Below, piece by piece: positions 42,067 through 51,054 of a DNA stretch of 64,000 bases. A program made the position numbers and the translations under genes. The stretch spans positions 23,688 to 87,687 of the forward strand of contig JACTMP010000059.1 in the NCBI GenBank assembly GCA_014584575.1. Reading direction: 5' to 3'. Every line of letters begins with the position of its first letter. The stretch's first letter is position 1. Origin of the DNA: Chloroflexota bacterium (GTDB lineage Bacteria > Chloroflexota > Anaerolineae > Promineifilales > Promineifilaceae). Under the pieces are notes generated by a model. The model saw nothing but the letters and a program-made list of their open reading frames with translations. It was not told where the DNA came from and searched no databases.

Positions 42067-42248
42067 GCAAGAAAGATAACGACGATATGGAAATGGACAT
42101 CCTGTCCGAAACGGAAAACTTCGCCGTCTGGCGCAGCCCGGATGAAGATGGCTTTTTGTATCACGTCGAACTGGGCAGCATCACCCTGCACCTGGCCGCC
42201 GATGAATATGAAGAACTCATTTTGCTGCTCGGCGGCTCGTCAGAGTAA
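42063..42248 (+). CDS. Small acidic protein, unknown
   Basis: A 61-residue acidic protein (MSKKDNDDMEMDILSETENF...) that I do not recognise. It overlaps the permease gene by 4 bp (ATGA), has no membrane segment and ends near the hairpin at 42260. Likely translationally coupled to the permease. Confidence 0.7.
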   Translation: MSKKDNDDMEMDILSETENFAVWRSPDEDGFLYHVELGSITLHLAADEYEELILLLGGSSE

Positions 42249-42259
42249 ATAACTCTATC

Positions 42260-42306
42260 GGAGGGGAGGCTTTAGCCGACAACGGGTCGGCTAAAGCCTC
42301 CCCTCC
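42260..42306. repeat. 21-bp perfect hairpin upstream of radC
   Basis: Arms GGAGGGGAGGCTTTAGCCGAC and its exact complement flank a 5-nt loop. It sits between the small acidic gene and radC; it lacks a T-run, so its function may be a mobile palindrome rather than a terminator. The segment TTTAGCCGAC resembles part of the MITE-like elements. Confidence 0.8.
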
Positions 42307-42317
42307 CAATATCAAAT

Positions 42318-43052
42318 ATGGATGCTCGCTCAGATGGGGAACCCGAAAAACCAAAAGTTGCTTATGCGCCCATGATCCGGGACATGGCTGCCGGGGAACG
42401 GCCGCGCGAACGGTTGGTGCAGGTGGGGCCTACGGCCGTGTCCACCGCCGAACTGTTGGCCATTCTCCTGCGCACCGGCGTGCCGGGCGAAAATGTGGTG
42501 CGTCTGGCCGAACGTCTGCTCATCCAGTTCAAAGATTTAGCCGGCCTGGCTCGCGCCTCCATCCCCGAACTGATGACTGTGCACGGCGTGGGTGAAGCCA
42601 AAGCCGTAGAAATCAAGGCCGCGCTGGAAATTGGCCGCCGCTTGCTGGCCTCCGCCCCTCAGGAAAAACCGCGCGTCACCACCCCCGCCGACGCCGCCAA
42701 CCTGCTCATGTCCGAAATGATGTTCCTGGAGAAAGAGCATCTCAAGCTGGTGCTGCTGGACACACGCAACAACGTGCTGGGCACACCCACCATTTACGTG
42801 GGCAGCCTGAACACCTCCGTCATCCGTGTGGCCGAACTGTTCCGCGCCGCCATCCGCGAAAACGCCGCCGCCTTCATCGTCGCCCACAACCACCCTTCCG
42901 GCGACCCCTCCCCTTCACCCGAAGACATTCGCGTCACGCGGCAGTTGGCGCAGGCGGGCAAGCTGCTGGACATCGAAGTGCTGGACCACGTCATCATCGG
43001 CCACCAGCGGTATGTTTCGTTGAAAGAAAGAGGACTTGGATTTGATCAGTAA
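42318..43052 (+). CDS. radC: RadC/JAB-domain protein
   Basis: A 244-residue RadC-family protein. The N-terminal helix-hairpin-helix-like part (LLAILLRTGVPGENVVRLAERLL and LMTVHGVGEAKAVEIKAALEI) precedes the MPN/JAB domain with VAHNHPSGDPSPSPEDIRVTRQL, the zinc-binding HxHP(S)xx8D motif. The name is historical; a direct role in repair is not established. The stop codon lies in the first base pairs of the long hairpin at 43049. Confidence 0.92.
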   Translation: MDARSDGEPEKPKVAYAPMIRDMAAGERPRERLVQVGPTAVSTAELLAILLRTGVPGENVVRLAERLLIQFKDLAGLARASIPELMTVHGVGEAKAVEIKAALEIGRRLLASAPQEKPRVTTPADAANLLMSEMMFLEKEHLKLVLLDTRNNVLGTPTIYVGSLNTSVIRVAELFRAAIRENAAAFIVAHNHPSGDPSPSPEDIRVTRQLAQAGKLLDIEVLDHVIIGHQRYVSLKERGLGFDQ

Positions 43053-43117
43053 TCGGTAAACGGTTATCGGTAATCGGTCACTTGATAGCCGATTACCGAT
43101 AACCGTTTACCGATTAC
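43049..43117. repeat. 29-bp perfect hairpin of heptamer units
   Basis: Left arm 43049-43077 (GTAATCGGTAAACGGTTATCGG then TAATCGG) and right arm 43089-43117 are exactly complementary, loop 11 nt. The radC stop TAA is inside the left arm. It is the best-preserved of the intergenic arrays. Confidence 0.9.
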
Positions 43118-43128
43118 CTCAGAAAAGA

Positions 43129-44328
43129 ATGGCCCAAACACGACTTTTACTCAACGGCGCCGTGGGCAAGCCGTTTTATCCTTATCGAGATAATAATCAA
43201 TTGATAACGGCCGTTGGCTGGGCGCCCTGGTGGGTGGAACCGGCGGCAGGCGACCCCGGCTGGAAAAATCGCCAGCCCGTCTTTAGCCCCATCACGCTGG
43301 ACGAAGCGTTGACGCAGCAGGTGGCCACCCCCTTTGGCACCCACATCGGCGGCCTGTGGCAGCAAGTCCCTTCCGCGCCGGGCAACAGCTATGAATTTTC
43401 GGTGGAAGGGCAGGCGTGGTCGAGTGAAGACACCGCCCCCGCCAGCCGGCTGGAAGCCAGCGACGTGAATTTGCAAATTGGCATTGACCCCACCGGCGGC
43501 CTCGACCCAAACAGCCCGTTGGTGGTGTGGAGCGGCAAAGGCAATCCACTCAGCCATTGGGAGACGCTGCACCTGACGGCCGTCGCCGAAGCGGCCATCA
43601 TCACCGTTTATCTCAAATCGGCCCCCTCCCTGCCCAAACGGCAGCAAACGGTATTCTGGCGGCAGGCGGAACTGCGCCCCATGGGGCGGCACAAACGCAG
43701 CGTCAACATCGTCGGCATGGGTGACACGCACATTGCCGTGGAACCAGAACGACCGAAACCAGGGGAAACGGTCACGGCCGTGATCTCCTCCACCCGCGAC
43801 CATCCCACCGTTGATCTGTTGGTGGCCCGCCCGGACAACAAACTCACTACCGTCATCCCGCGTGGCAAGACGCTGGATGGCGACCGTCATCTCTGGCGTT
43901 ACGAGTTCAAGAGCGACTACGACGGGTTGTACGAACTGCGTTTTGTCAGCGACAAGGGGGCGCGGCTGCTCTCGCTGCGGCTGTTGCAAGTAGCGCTGGA
44001 TGTGCAGCTTGTGCCCAGCGATAGCTCGCGCTACAACTACCGCCGCGTTTACGTGCTGCTGCCGCCCACCGCCGATATGAAGTGGTTGCTGGCGGCGGCA
44101 AAGGGGGGGTATGACGGCCGTTTCACCATTGGTTTTTCCGCCGACGACGCTGGTATTGGCGACCTGGAAACCCGGCACGTCCTGGCTGTTAACCCGCACC
44201 ATTGGCCGGAAGTGCTGACCGCTTCCTGGTTCCAGCAGCATTACCCCGGCGCCCGCTTCACCCCGGTTGTGGCCAATAAACCGGAAGATTTGGAGGCGTG
44301 GCTGAAGAATTGGACGGGGCTTGATTGA
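43129..44328 (+). CDS. Hypothetical protein, beta-rich
   Basis: A 399-residue protein I do not recognise. It has no signal peptide or membrane span. The first half has a carbohydrate-binding or Ig-like feel (GLWQQVPSAPGNSYEFSVEGQ, WETLHLTAVAEAAIITVYLKS), followed by a second beta domain (KPGETVTAVISSTRDHPTVDLLV). It carries two Trp-rich strands near the start. The gene lies between two repeat arrays and is not in an obvious operon. Function unknown. Confidence 0.75.
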   Translation: MAQTRLLLNGAVGKPFYPYRDNNQLITAVGWAPWWVEPAAGDPGWKNRQPVFSPITLDEALTQQVATPFGTHIGGLWQQVPSAPGNSYEFSVEGQAWSSEDTAPASRLEASDVNLQIGIDPTGGLDPNSPLVVWSGKGNPLSHWETLHLTAVAEAAIITVYLKSAPSLPKRQQTVFWRQAELRPMGRHKRSVNIVGMGDTHIAVEPERPKPGETVTAVISSTRDHPTVDLLVARPDNKLTTVIPRGKTLDGDRHLWRYEFKSDYDGLYELRFVSDKGARLLSLRLLQVALDVQLVPSDSSRYNYRRVYVLLPPTADMKWLLAAAKGGYDGRFTIGFSADDAGIGDLETRHVLAVNPHHWPEVLTASWFQQHYPGARFTPVVANKPEDLEAWLKNWTGLD

Positions 44329-44404
44329 TTAGAGATTAGAGATTGGAGACTAGAGATTGGAGAATCAGGCATTCCAATCCCTAATCTCTAATCTCCAATC
44401 TCCC
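44325..44404. repeat. GAGATTA/TAATCTC heptamer hairpin
   Basis: GATTAGAGATTAGAGATTGGAGACTAGAGATTGGAG and complementary CCAATCCCTAATCTCTAATCTCCAATCTCC. It covers the stop codon of the hypothetical gene and reaches to 8 bp before the next start. Confidence 0.85.
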
Positions 44405-44411
44405 TTACTCT

Positions 44412-45242
44412 ATGCAACTCGACATCCGCTTAATTGAAGAACCGGCCGACTACTGGGCCGTCGAGGAAATTTCCAGAGCCGCCTGGGGATTGGACGATTA
44501 CCACGAAGTCATCCCGGCGCATTTGATGATCACCTTCCAGCAAAATGGCGGTCTGTTGTTGGGCGCGTGGCTGGATGGCAAACTGGTGGGTTTTTCCATC
44601 GGTTTTATTGGGCTGACGGAGGATGGCACAGCGACGAACGGCCGTGTCAAGTTCTGCTCCGAACAACTGGGCGTCCTGCCTGAATACCAGAGCCATAACA
44701 TTGGCTACCGGATGAAACTGGCCCAGCGTGAACATCTGCTGGCGCGGGGCATTGACCACGCCACCTGGACGTATGACCCGCTGGAAACAAAAAACGGCAA
44801 TTTGAACCTTCACAAATTGGGTGCGGTGTGCAATACCTACTACGTTAACCTATACGGCACGGCCGCGGGCATCAACGCCGGGCTGCCCACCGACCGCTTT
44901 CAGGTGGATTGGTGGCTGGACAGCCAGCATGTGACGAACCGATTGCAGGGCATATCGCCAAACAGCCTGGATGGCCTGCGCGACGAAGGTTTGCCGGTCA
45001 TCAACCCGGCGCAAGGCGTCCCTCATCCGCGCCCGGCCGGCGCCATTATCCCACCCGGTCACTCACGGCTGCTGATGCAGGTCCCCGCCAGCATCCGCAT
45101 TCTGAAACGAGACGACCCGAAACTGGCGCTCGCCTGGCGGCTGCATACCCGCGACCTGTTTGTGTCCCTGTTTGCTCAAGGCTACCAGGCCACCGATATG
45201 TTGCACACAACAGACGCCTGTTACTATTTGTTGGCGAAATAA
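44412..45242 (+). CDS. GNAT acetyltransferase (COG3375-like)
   Basis: A 276-residue GNAT-superfamily acyltransferase of the COG3375 type: IRLIEEPADYWAVEEISRAAWG at the front, GGLLLGAWLDGKLVGFSIGF, LGVLPEYQSHNIGYRMKLAQRE (the acetyl-CoA loop) and GIDHATWTYDPLETKNGNLNL. Substrate unknown. It is followed after 38 bp by moeA, so the pair may be co-transcribed. Confidence 0.85.
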   Translation: MQLDIRLIEEPADYWAVEEISRAAWGLDDYHEVIPAHLMITFQQNGGLLLGAWLDGKLVGFSIGFIGLTEDGTATNGRVKFCSEQLGVLPEYQSHNIGYRMKLAQREHLLARGIDHATWTYDPLETKNGNLNLHKLGAVCNTYYVNLYGTAAGINAGLPTDRFQVDWWLDSQHVTNRLQGISPNSLDGLRDEGLPVINPAQGVPHPRPAGAIIPPGHSRLLMQVPASIRILKRDDPKLALAWRLHTRDLFVSLFAQGYQATDMLHTTDACYYLLAK

Positions 45243-45280
45243 GGAAGCAAGATGAGGGCGACTGTGCCAGCCTAAACCCT

Positions 45281-46657
45281 ATGCCTGAATTTTTTAACGT
45301 CCTGCCGCCCGATGAGGCGCGCGCGCTGCTGATGGCGCAGGTCACGGCCGTGCTGCCCCCCGAAACTGTCCGTACTGAGGCGGCGCTGGGGCGGGTCACG
45401 GCTGCCCCCATTACCGCCCCCCACCCGTTGCCCCAATTCCGCCGCAGCACCATGGACGGCTATGCCGTGCGCGCCGCCGACACCTATGGCTCGTCCGAAA
45501 GCCTACCCGCCTTCCTGCAAGTCATCGGCGAAATCCCCATGGGCCAACCGGCGCACCTCAGCCTGCAAACCGGCCAGGCCGCCCTCGTCCACACCGGCGG
45601 CATGATCCCGGACTCGGCCGATGCGGTGGTGCAGGTGGAGCATACGCAGGTGGTCGGTGAGCGGTTATCGGTGAGCGGTAATCGGTTATCGGTGAGCGGT
45701 GGAAAATCTTCCAATCTCGCGGTGTCCCCACCACCAATCTCCCAATCTCCAATCTCCCAATCTCCAATCTCCGATCTCCAATCCCCAATCCCCAATCCCC
45801 CCTACGAAATCGAGGTATTCAAAGCCGTTGCCGTTGGCCAGAATGTGTTACAGGTGGGGGAGGACGTGGCCGAACGGGCGACGATATTACCTGCCGGGCA
45901 TTGCCTGCGGCCGCAGGACATAGGCGGGCTGTTGGCATTGGGCATCATGCAGGTGGCGGTGGCCCGACGGCCGTGTGTGGGGATTCTGGCAACCGGCGAT
46001 GAAGTCATCCCGCCGGAACAGGCGGCGGGGCCGGGGCAAATTCGGGACATCAACAGCTACACGGTGGCGGGCATGGTGCGGCAGGCAGGCGGCATCCCCG
46101 TTCTGGGCGGCATCATTCCTGATGACTTTGAGGCGCTGTATACGGCCGCCGCCCGTTTGCTGGCGGAATGTGACATGCTTGTCCTCTCGGCGGGGTCGTC
46201 AGTGAGTGTGCGCGATATGACGGTGCAGGTGATCGAGAAGCTGGGCCAGCCGGGGGTGCTGCTGCACGGCGTGGCCACCCGTCCCGGCAAACCGACGATT
46301 GTGGGCGCAGTGGCGGGCAAACCGGTGTTAGGACTGCCGGGCAACCCGGTGTCGGCCATGATCCAGTTTGATATGTTTGGTGTCCCGGCCATTTACCGGT
46401 TACAGGGGATGACGGAAATGCCGCGCCAGGGGGTGGTCTGGGCCAGACTGAGCCAGAATATCGCCAGCGAAAGCGGCCGTGAAGATTATGTGCCCGCTCG
46501 CCTGGAAGATGGCCCGGACGGGCTGGTGGCAACGCCGGTGTTTGGCAAAAGCAACCTGATTTACACGCTGGTAAACGCCGATGGCCTGATCAAAGTACCA
46601 CTCAACAAGGGGGGATTGGTAGCCGGAGATTGGGTAGAAGTTCGCCTGTTTAACTGA
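45281..46657 (+). CDS. moeA: Molybdopterin molybdenumtransferase MoeA
   Basis: A 458-residue MoeA, which inserts molybdenum into adenylylated molybdopterin. RRSTMDGYAVRA near residue 61, TGGMIPDSADAVVQVE, GILATGDEVI, INSYTVAGMVRQAG, LSAGSSVSVRDMT and GLPGNPVSAMI are diagnostic. Residues about 125-173 do not belong to the family: they are low-complexity SVSGNRLSVSG and ISQSPISQSPIS-type peptides encoded by a heptamer-repeat array (45653-45800) inserted in frame. The insertion lies between the conserved TQVV and YEIEVFKAV strands and keeps the frame intact. SSVSVRD has Val where most homologues have GGVSVGD-type residues. The ATG at 45281 fits the family start. Confidence 0.93.
   Translation: MPEFFNVLPPDEARALLMAQVTAVLPPETVRTEAALGRVTAAPITAPHPLPQFRRSTMDGYAVRAADTYGSSESLPAFLQVIGEIPMGQPAHLSLQTGQAALVHTGGMIPDSADAVVQVEHTQVVGERLSVSGNRLSVSGGKSSNLAVSPPPISQSPISQSPISDLQSPIPNPPYEIEVFKAVAVGQNVLQVGEDVAERATILPAGHCLRPQDIGGLLALGIMQVAVARRPCVGILATGDEVIPPEQAAGPGQIRDINSYTVAGMVRQAGGIPVLGGIIPDDFEALYTAAARLLAECDMLVLSAGSSVSVRDMTVQVIEKLGQPGVLLHGVATRPGKPTIVGAVAGKPVLGLPGNPVSAMIQFDMFGVPAIYRLQGMTEMPRQGVVWARLSQNIASESGREDYVPARLEDGPDGLVATPVFGKSNLIYTLVNADGLIKVPLNKGGLVAGDWVEVRLFN
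45653..45800. repeat. Heptamer-repeat array inserted in moeA
   Basis: Units GGTTATC/GGTGAGC are followed by a long run of CCAATCTC and CCAATCCC units. The array is in frame and adds about 49 residues to MoeA. It is the same repeat type as in the intergenic arrays. Confidence 0.88.
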
Positions 46658-46662
46658 AACCT

Positions 46663-48888
46663 CTAACCAACCTTTGTAATTTCCTCAACAAAGCCTGTTA
46701 GTTGCTCAGAGGCTGCCGAAACAAACTCCAGCGTGCAATCTCCTAAAGTAATGTGATCACCAGGCGACAATTCGACCTGCTGGCGCGGCGGCAAACGGTG
46801 ATTATTCACAAACGTGCCGTTTGAACTGTTTAAATCTTCCAGAAACACTTTACCCTCACGATGGATGATCGTGGCATGGAGGCGGCTGATGAGATGGGCC
46901 GCTTTTGTTGTGAATAAGGATATATCAGCACTGGCATCGCGCCCGATAACACAAACCTTCTTTTTGAGTGGGTAGAGTTGGCTGCGACGGCCGTCTTCAA
47001 TTAACCACAAATAGCTGTTTGGTTGTTCCTCGGCCGCCGCACTTAAGGTCGCCGATTTGACCATAGCCTGATCCAGGCACTTTTCCAGACTGGCGCGAAA
47101 GTCGGACACCGTGTGGTAGCGGTCTGTCCGTTTCAGGGACATTGCCCGCAAAATGACATGATCCAATTTGTCATTCAGGCGTGGGTTGAGTTCACGTAAC
47201 GGTCTAAGACCAACCGGGTCGGCAAGCAGCTCTGGTGCAGGCGGTGGGGGAGCGCCAATCAGTAAGGTGTAAAGCGTGGCACCCAAAGCATAAATATCAC
47301 TGCGGGGGTCTACCGGTTCACCGGCATGTTGCTCAGGCGGACTAAAGCCGGGCGTGACACCCGCGGGAATGGCGCCTGGCTGATCTGGTTCGAGAATGGC
47401 GGCGATGCCAAAGTCAACCAGAACGGCCGTCTCGTCAGGGCGAATTTTGATATTAGAAGGCTTTATGTCGCGGTGGGTGATGGCCGGGGAAGCGCGATGC
47501 AAGTATTCAAGCGCATCACAAAGTTGCAATCCCCAATTGACGACTAACGCTTCTGGCAAAGTGGAATATCGGGCGATAATCTCGCGCAAGTCTGACCCGT
47601 CAACAAACTCCATGACGATGCAGGCACTACGGCCGTTTGTGTAAAAATAGTCCAGAGTTTTGACGATATTGGGGTGTTGCAAGCCGGTCATAAATTTGCC
47701 CAGTTGTTCAAAATGTTCTCTGGTTTGGGCGGAGGGAATGGGAACGGTTTTGATGGCAACGGCCGTACCTGTCTCCACTATTTCCGCCTGATACACTTTG
47801 CCCATACCACCTTTGGCTAGAGGGGAAAGGATGTGATACCGATCGCGCAACGTCGTGCCAGGGAGCAGTTCAACTTGTCTGGCTAGCTCCCGATGGATAA
47901 TGTCGGAAAGCGTCTGGTAGATGGCGGTATAAGCTTTCACCATGTCCTCGGCGCTGGCCCGATCACTCTCCCGCACGGCCACCGATTCGGTGTAGGCATA
48001 TTTGGGCACATACGGGATCGCCAGTTGCCATAACTTGCGGGCGTCCATGCCCGGCAGTTGGGTCGCCACTTCTTGAAATTGCTCAATAAAACGGACATTA
48101 AATTGATCCAACAAGCCACCTTCGGCTCGTTCAATGCGGGAGGGTACAATGAGCACATTTAATGGTCGGTCATGACGGATCGCCTGTACTTCGGTAGCGG
48201 TAAAGTTCCGCGCCAATTCCGAGGTGCCAGCCAGGTTTTGCTCATTGGCAGCGCACAGCATGACCACCACATCGGCCAACTGGTAAGTACACACGCCACC
48301 AATTTCTGTGACACCGGTACGGCTATCCACCAGCACAATATCTGCCAGGTTTGTAAATTGCTGCCGCAGCCATTCAAAATAGAGTTCGCCCTCCCAGTTC
48401 AGGTAAAAATCACGCCAGTCGAAAGTGGTGACAGCATTAGCATAAGCAGCAAACTTTTCTGGGGAGCGGCAGCCGGCTGTGAGCAACCACAGTTTGCCCG
48501 GTCTATTTTCATTCGGGTAAACGGTAGCCGCTTGCCCGGCGGTATTGGTGGGCGTTCGCAATTTGCCTGGCTTGTTTTCATCCGGGTAGATGTCGAGTAT
48601 GACATCTGCTGGTGGCGTAAACGGTAGCGGGGCATTATCGGGGCCATTTTCGACGTTGGGTAATTCCTGGGACATTTGGGACTTAAAGTCCAGCAACAAA
48701 TCTATAACACCGCGCCGGGCAACGGCCGTTGACATATCCACCGGAAAAAATCGCTCTAGACCAGGCGCTTCCAAATCCCAATCCACCATCAGGACGCTGT
48801 ATCCCGCCCGATAAAATAGCTCGGCTATATTTGCCAGAGCCATCGAGCGACCCACACCACCTTTATAGGAATAAAACGTGAAGATCAT
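46663..48888 (-). CDS. MinD-like ATPase-Ser/Thr kinase-FHA fusion protein
   Basis: A 741-residue three-domain protein. Residues 1-300 form a deviant-Walker ATPase (FYSYKGGVGRSMALANIAELF, then MVDWDLEAPGL), the type seen in conflict and FxsT-like systems. From about residue 350 comes a Hanks kinase: GGMGKVYQAE glycine loop, VAIKTV, HRDIKPSNIKI near 471 and VDFGIA. From about 645 an FHA domain (VIGRDASADISLF, SRLHATIIH, LEDLNSSNGTFVNNH) binds phospho-Thr. Between ATPase strands lies a small internal repeat (PDENKPGKL / PNENRPGKL). ATG 48888 starts exactly at the ATPase; the longer upstream frame is spurious. It is the last gene of the five-gene run and starts 10 bp after its partner. Confidence 0.9.
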   Translation of the reverse strand: MIFTFYSYKGGVGRSMALANIAELFYRAGYSVLMVDWDLEAPGLERFFPVDMSTAVARRGVIDLLLDFKSQMSQELPNVENGPDNAPLPFTPPADVILDIYPDENKPGKLRTPTNTAGQAATVYPNENRPGKLWLLTAGCRSPEKFAAYANAVTTFDWRDFYLNWEGELYFEWLRQQFTNLADIVLVDSRTGVTEIGGVCTYQLADVVVMLCAANEQNLAGTSELARNFTATEVQAIRHDRPLNVLIVPSRIERAEGGLLDQFNVRFIEQFQEVATQLPGMDARKLWQLAIPYVPKYAYTESVAVRESDRASAEDMVKAYTAIYQTLSDIIHRELARQVELLPGTTLRDRYHILSPLAKGGMGKVYQAEIVETGTAVAIKTVPIPSAQTREHFEQLGKFMTGLQHPNIVKTLDYFYTNGRSACIVMEFVDGSDLREIIARYSTLPEALVVNWGLQLCDALEYLHRASPAITHRDIKPSNIKIRPDETAVLVDFGIAAILEPDQPGAIPAGVTPGFSPPEQHAGEPVDPRSDIYALGATLYTLLIGAPPPPAPELLADPVGLRPLRELNPRLNDKLDHVILRAMSLKRTDRYHTVSDFRASLEKCLDQAMVKSATLSAAAEEQPNSYLWLIEDGRRSQLYPLKKKVCVIGRDASADISLFTTKAAHLISRLHATIIHREGKVFLEDLNSSNGTFVNNHRLPPRQQVELSPGDHITLGDCTLEFVSAASEQLTGFVEEITKVG

Positions 48889-48898
48889 AATAGACCCC

Positions 48899-49876
48899 TC
48901 AACCTCGGAAAATGAGCTGTTCAAAGTGTCGGGGATTCCCCATATGTTGGCGCAGCATATCACGGCTGGAACGGTTAGCACGCTGGTTGCCCAGCAAAGC
49001 GGCAGTCTCCGGCAACGTAGCCACCAATCGCCGCCGCAACGCACGCAAATTGCCAATGCCAAATTCGCAAAGATGGTCAAGCTCCTGGTCAAATCGGACG
49101 TAGGGAATGGCAAATTGCTGGTTCAGTTGGGCTTCGATCAAGGCATTGGCCGGGGATGAATCTGGGTCAATGGGAGAAATAACCAGCATGGCTACTTCGC
49201 TTTTGGCGCCCAGTTGAGATTGCAGCAGGGCGCGGGCCATTTCAGGATGAAACAAGGAGATTGGGTCTACAACAATGACACAGCCCGTCCGGTGCAGTTC
49301 GCGCCAGGTATTCATTCTGGTCACCATCGGCGTGGCAAAAAAGCTGGATGAATGGAAAACAGCTTTGAGCAATGGCAGGCGACGCGAGCTGAATTTGTCC
49401 TGGTTGAGGAATTCAATAATGCTCTCGATCACATCCTGGATGGAACCGTGCGGAGAGCCGAAAGGTTGCCACGCTTCCCGGTCACGGCCGTAGCGATTAA
49501 CCAGGTCTGCGTAACCGTCCGCCTGTAAAGTCTGCTGAAGCTGGCCAAACGTTGGACTAAGCTGGATTCCTTGCCATAGCTCTTCCGCCTCCGTCTGATT
49601 CATAGCCACGATGACAAAAGGTATTTCAGCCACCTCCCCGGAAATAACCGGCCAATTGACGTTTGGGCGTTCGGTCGCAGCCGCGGCAATCAGCTCTGGC
49701 AACCGACCGCGCCGATACATATAGCCAATCAATTCCTCCACTTTGGCCGGCAGATTGTTACCACTTAAGTTCTCAAGTTGTACATTCAGACTCAGAGCCA
49801 GACCGCGCAACTCATCCAAATTGAAATAACGGATCAAGAATTGGGCCAACTCCGCGAAATCAATTTCTTCGTTCAT
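48899..49876 (-). CDS. Protein with effector-associated (death-like) domain
   Basis: A 325-residue protein. Its first 75 residues (AQFLIRYFNLDELRGLALSL, then NNLPAKVEELIGYMYRRGRL) match the small helical effector-associated domains of bacterial conflict systems, which recruit effectors by homotypic contact. The rest is not recognised: a segment IPFVIVAMNQTEAEELWQ, and an alpha/beta region with CVIVVDPISLFHPEMARALL and EVAMLVISPID that could be Rossmann-like. No signal or membrane span. It lies between the response regulator-kinase gene (26 bp) and the ATPase-kinase-FHA gene (10 bp), so it is probably their partner or target. Confidence 0.8.
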   Translation of the reverse strand: MNEEIDFAELAQFLIRYFNLDELRGLALSLNVQLENLSGNNLPAKVEELIGYMYRRGRLPELIAAAATERPNVNWPVISGEVAEIPFVIVAMNQTEAEELWQGIQLSPTFGQLQQTLQADGYADLVNRYGRDREAWQPFGSPHGSIQDVIESIIEFLNQDKFSSRRLPLLKAVFHSSSFFATPMVTRMNTWRELHRTGCVIVVDPISLFHPEMARALLQSQLGAKSEVAMLVISPIDPDSSPANALIEAQLNQQFAIPYVRFDQELDHLCEFGIGNLRALRRRLVATLPETAALLGNQRANRSSRDMLRQHMGNPRHFEQLIFRG

Positions 49877-49902
49877 AGTTGTCTACCATCGGTACAAGCT
49901 CA

Positions 49903-51006
49903 TCAAACACTGACCACCTGACCGGCGGGTAGTTCAAAGTAGAACTGGCTGCCCTGGCCTTCGGCGCTGATGACACCAACACGGCCGTTCAGTTTGTCCA
50001 TGATGCGGCGAACGATGGATAACCCCAGGCCAAAACCTTCTACACGCACTTCGTTCAGGCGCACAAATTCGGTGAAGAGGACGGCCTGTTTTTCGGGGGA
50101 GAGGCCGGGGCCGTTGTCCCGCACCCAAAAACGCACCATGCCATCGGGCTGCACGGCCGTGCCCAATTCCAACCGTGGTGGCTTACCCCCATATTTCAAG
50201 GCATTGCTCATGTAGTTGACCCACACTTCTTCAATCCACGGGGCGTAGCCAACGGCCGTCGGCCACTGTTCGGGTATGTGCAGTTCCCCATGATAATTTT
50301 CGATCATGTAGCTCAGCCGATCCTGCGCTTTGGCGACTATCATTTCCATGTCCAACGGGGCCGATTTCACATCCTGCTTGCGCACACTGGCCAGCAACAA
50401 TAGTTCATCAATAATGTTGACGCCGCGATAGCCGGTGCTTTCGATTTTTTTCAAGAACTCCATCATCTCCTGCGGCACGTCATCGGCAAATTGCAGCATC
50501 ACAAAATCAATCAGGCCAATCATCAGCGCCAGCGGGTTTTTCAGGTCGTGGGCCACCGTGTGGGCAAAGGCGTCCAACTCGGCCACCTGTTCACGTAGAT
50601 CGCGCTGTAACTTGTACAGGGTGATATGGCTGCGAACCCGCGCCAGCACCTCTTCAGCCTGAAATGGTTTAGCCACATAATCCACTGCGCCCAGTGAGAA
50701 CGATCTCACCTTATCGTGTACATCGTCCAGGGCGCTGATGAAAATGACGGGGATGGCGCGGGTGCGTTCATCCGCCTTTAGCTGGCGGCACACTTCATAA
50801 CCATCCATTTCCGGCATCATAATGTCTAGCAAGATCAGGTCGAGGGGGGCCGATTGGGCCACGGAAAGGGCCATACGGCCGTCGCGCGCCGGGCGCACCT
50901 GATAACCGGCGCTATCTAACAACCCCGCCAGCAGCCGCAAATTAGCCGGGGTGTCATCCACAATCAAAACTGTGGCCGGGGGTGGGGTGGGTGAGTGGTC
51001 ATTCAT
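49903..51006 (-). CDS. Response regulator-histidine kinase hybrid
   Basis: A 367-residue soluble protein: an N-terminal receiver (VLIVDDTPANLRLLAGLL, phospho-Asp in LILLDIMMPEMDGYEV near residue 58, VDYVAKPF) followed by a histidine kinase with phospho-His in FAHTVAHDLKNPLAL near residue 150 and an ATP-binding part (NYMSNALKYGG, RFWVRDNGPGL, GFGLGLSIVRRIM). Such a receiver-first kinase receives phosphate from an upstream kinase and passes it on. I prefer ATG 51006 (MNDHSP) to 51045. It follows the membrane hybrid kinase by 48 bp. Confidence 0.92.
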   Translation of the reverse strand: MNDHSPTPPPATVLIVDDTPANLRLLAGLLDSAGYQVRPARDGRMALSVAQSAPLDLILLDIMMPEMDGYEVCRQLKADERTRAIPVIFISALDDVHDKVRSFSLGAVDYVAKPFQAEEVLARVRSHITLYKLQRDLREQVAELDAFAHTVAHDLKNPLALMIGLIDFVMLQFADDVPQEMMEFLKKIESTGYRGVNIIDELLLLASVRKQDVKSAPLDMEMIVAKAQDRLSYMIENYHGELHIPEQWPTAVGYAPWIEEVWVNYMSNALKYGGKPPRLELGTAVQPDGMVRFWVRDNGPGLSPEKQAVLFTEFVRLNEVRVEGFGLGLSIVRRIMDKLNGRVGVISAEGQGSQFYFELPAGQVVSV

Positions 51007-51054
51007 GGGTGGGTTGGGTGGTTGGATAATCAGGTAATTACCCAATTATTTGCC

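Noticed and set aside
44909..45280. Upstream extension of moeA within the acetyltransferase gene
   Set aside because: It overlaps the acetyltransferase in another frame and the MoeA family starts at 45281.
48889..49113. Upstream extension of the ATPase-kinase-FHA protein
   Set aside because: The extra 75 residues overlap the preceding gene and are Cys/Trp-rich noise; the ATPase fold begins at MIFTFYSYKGG.
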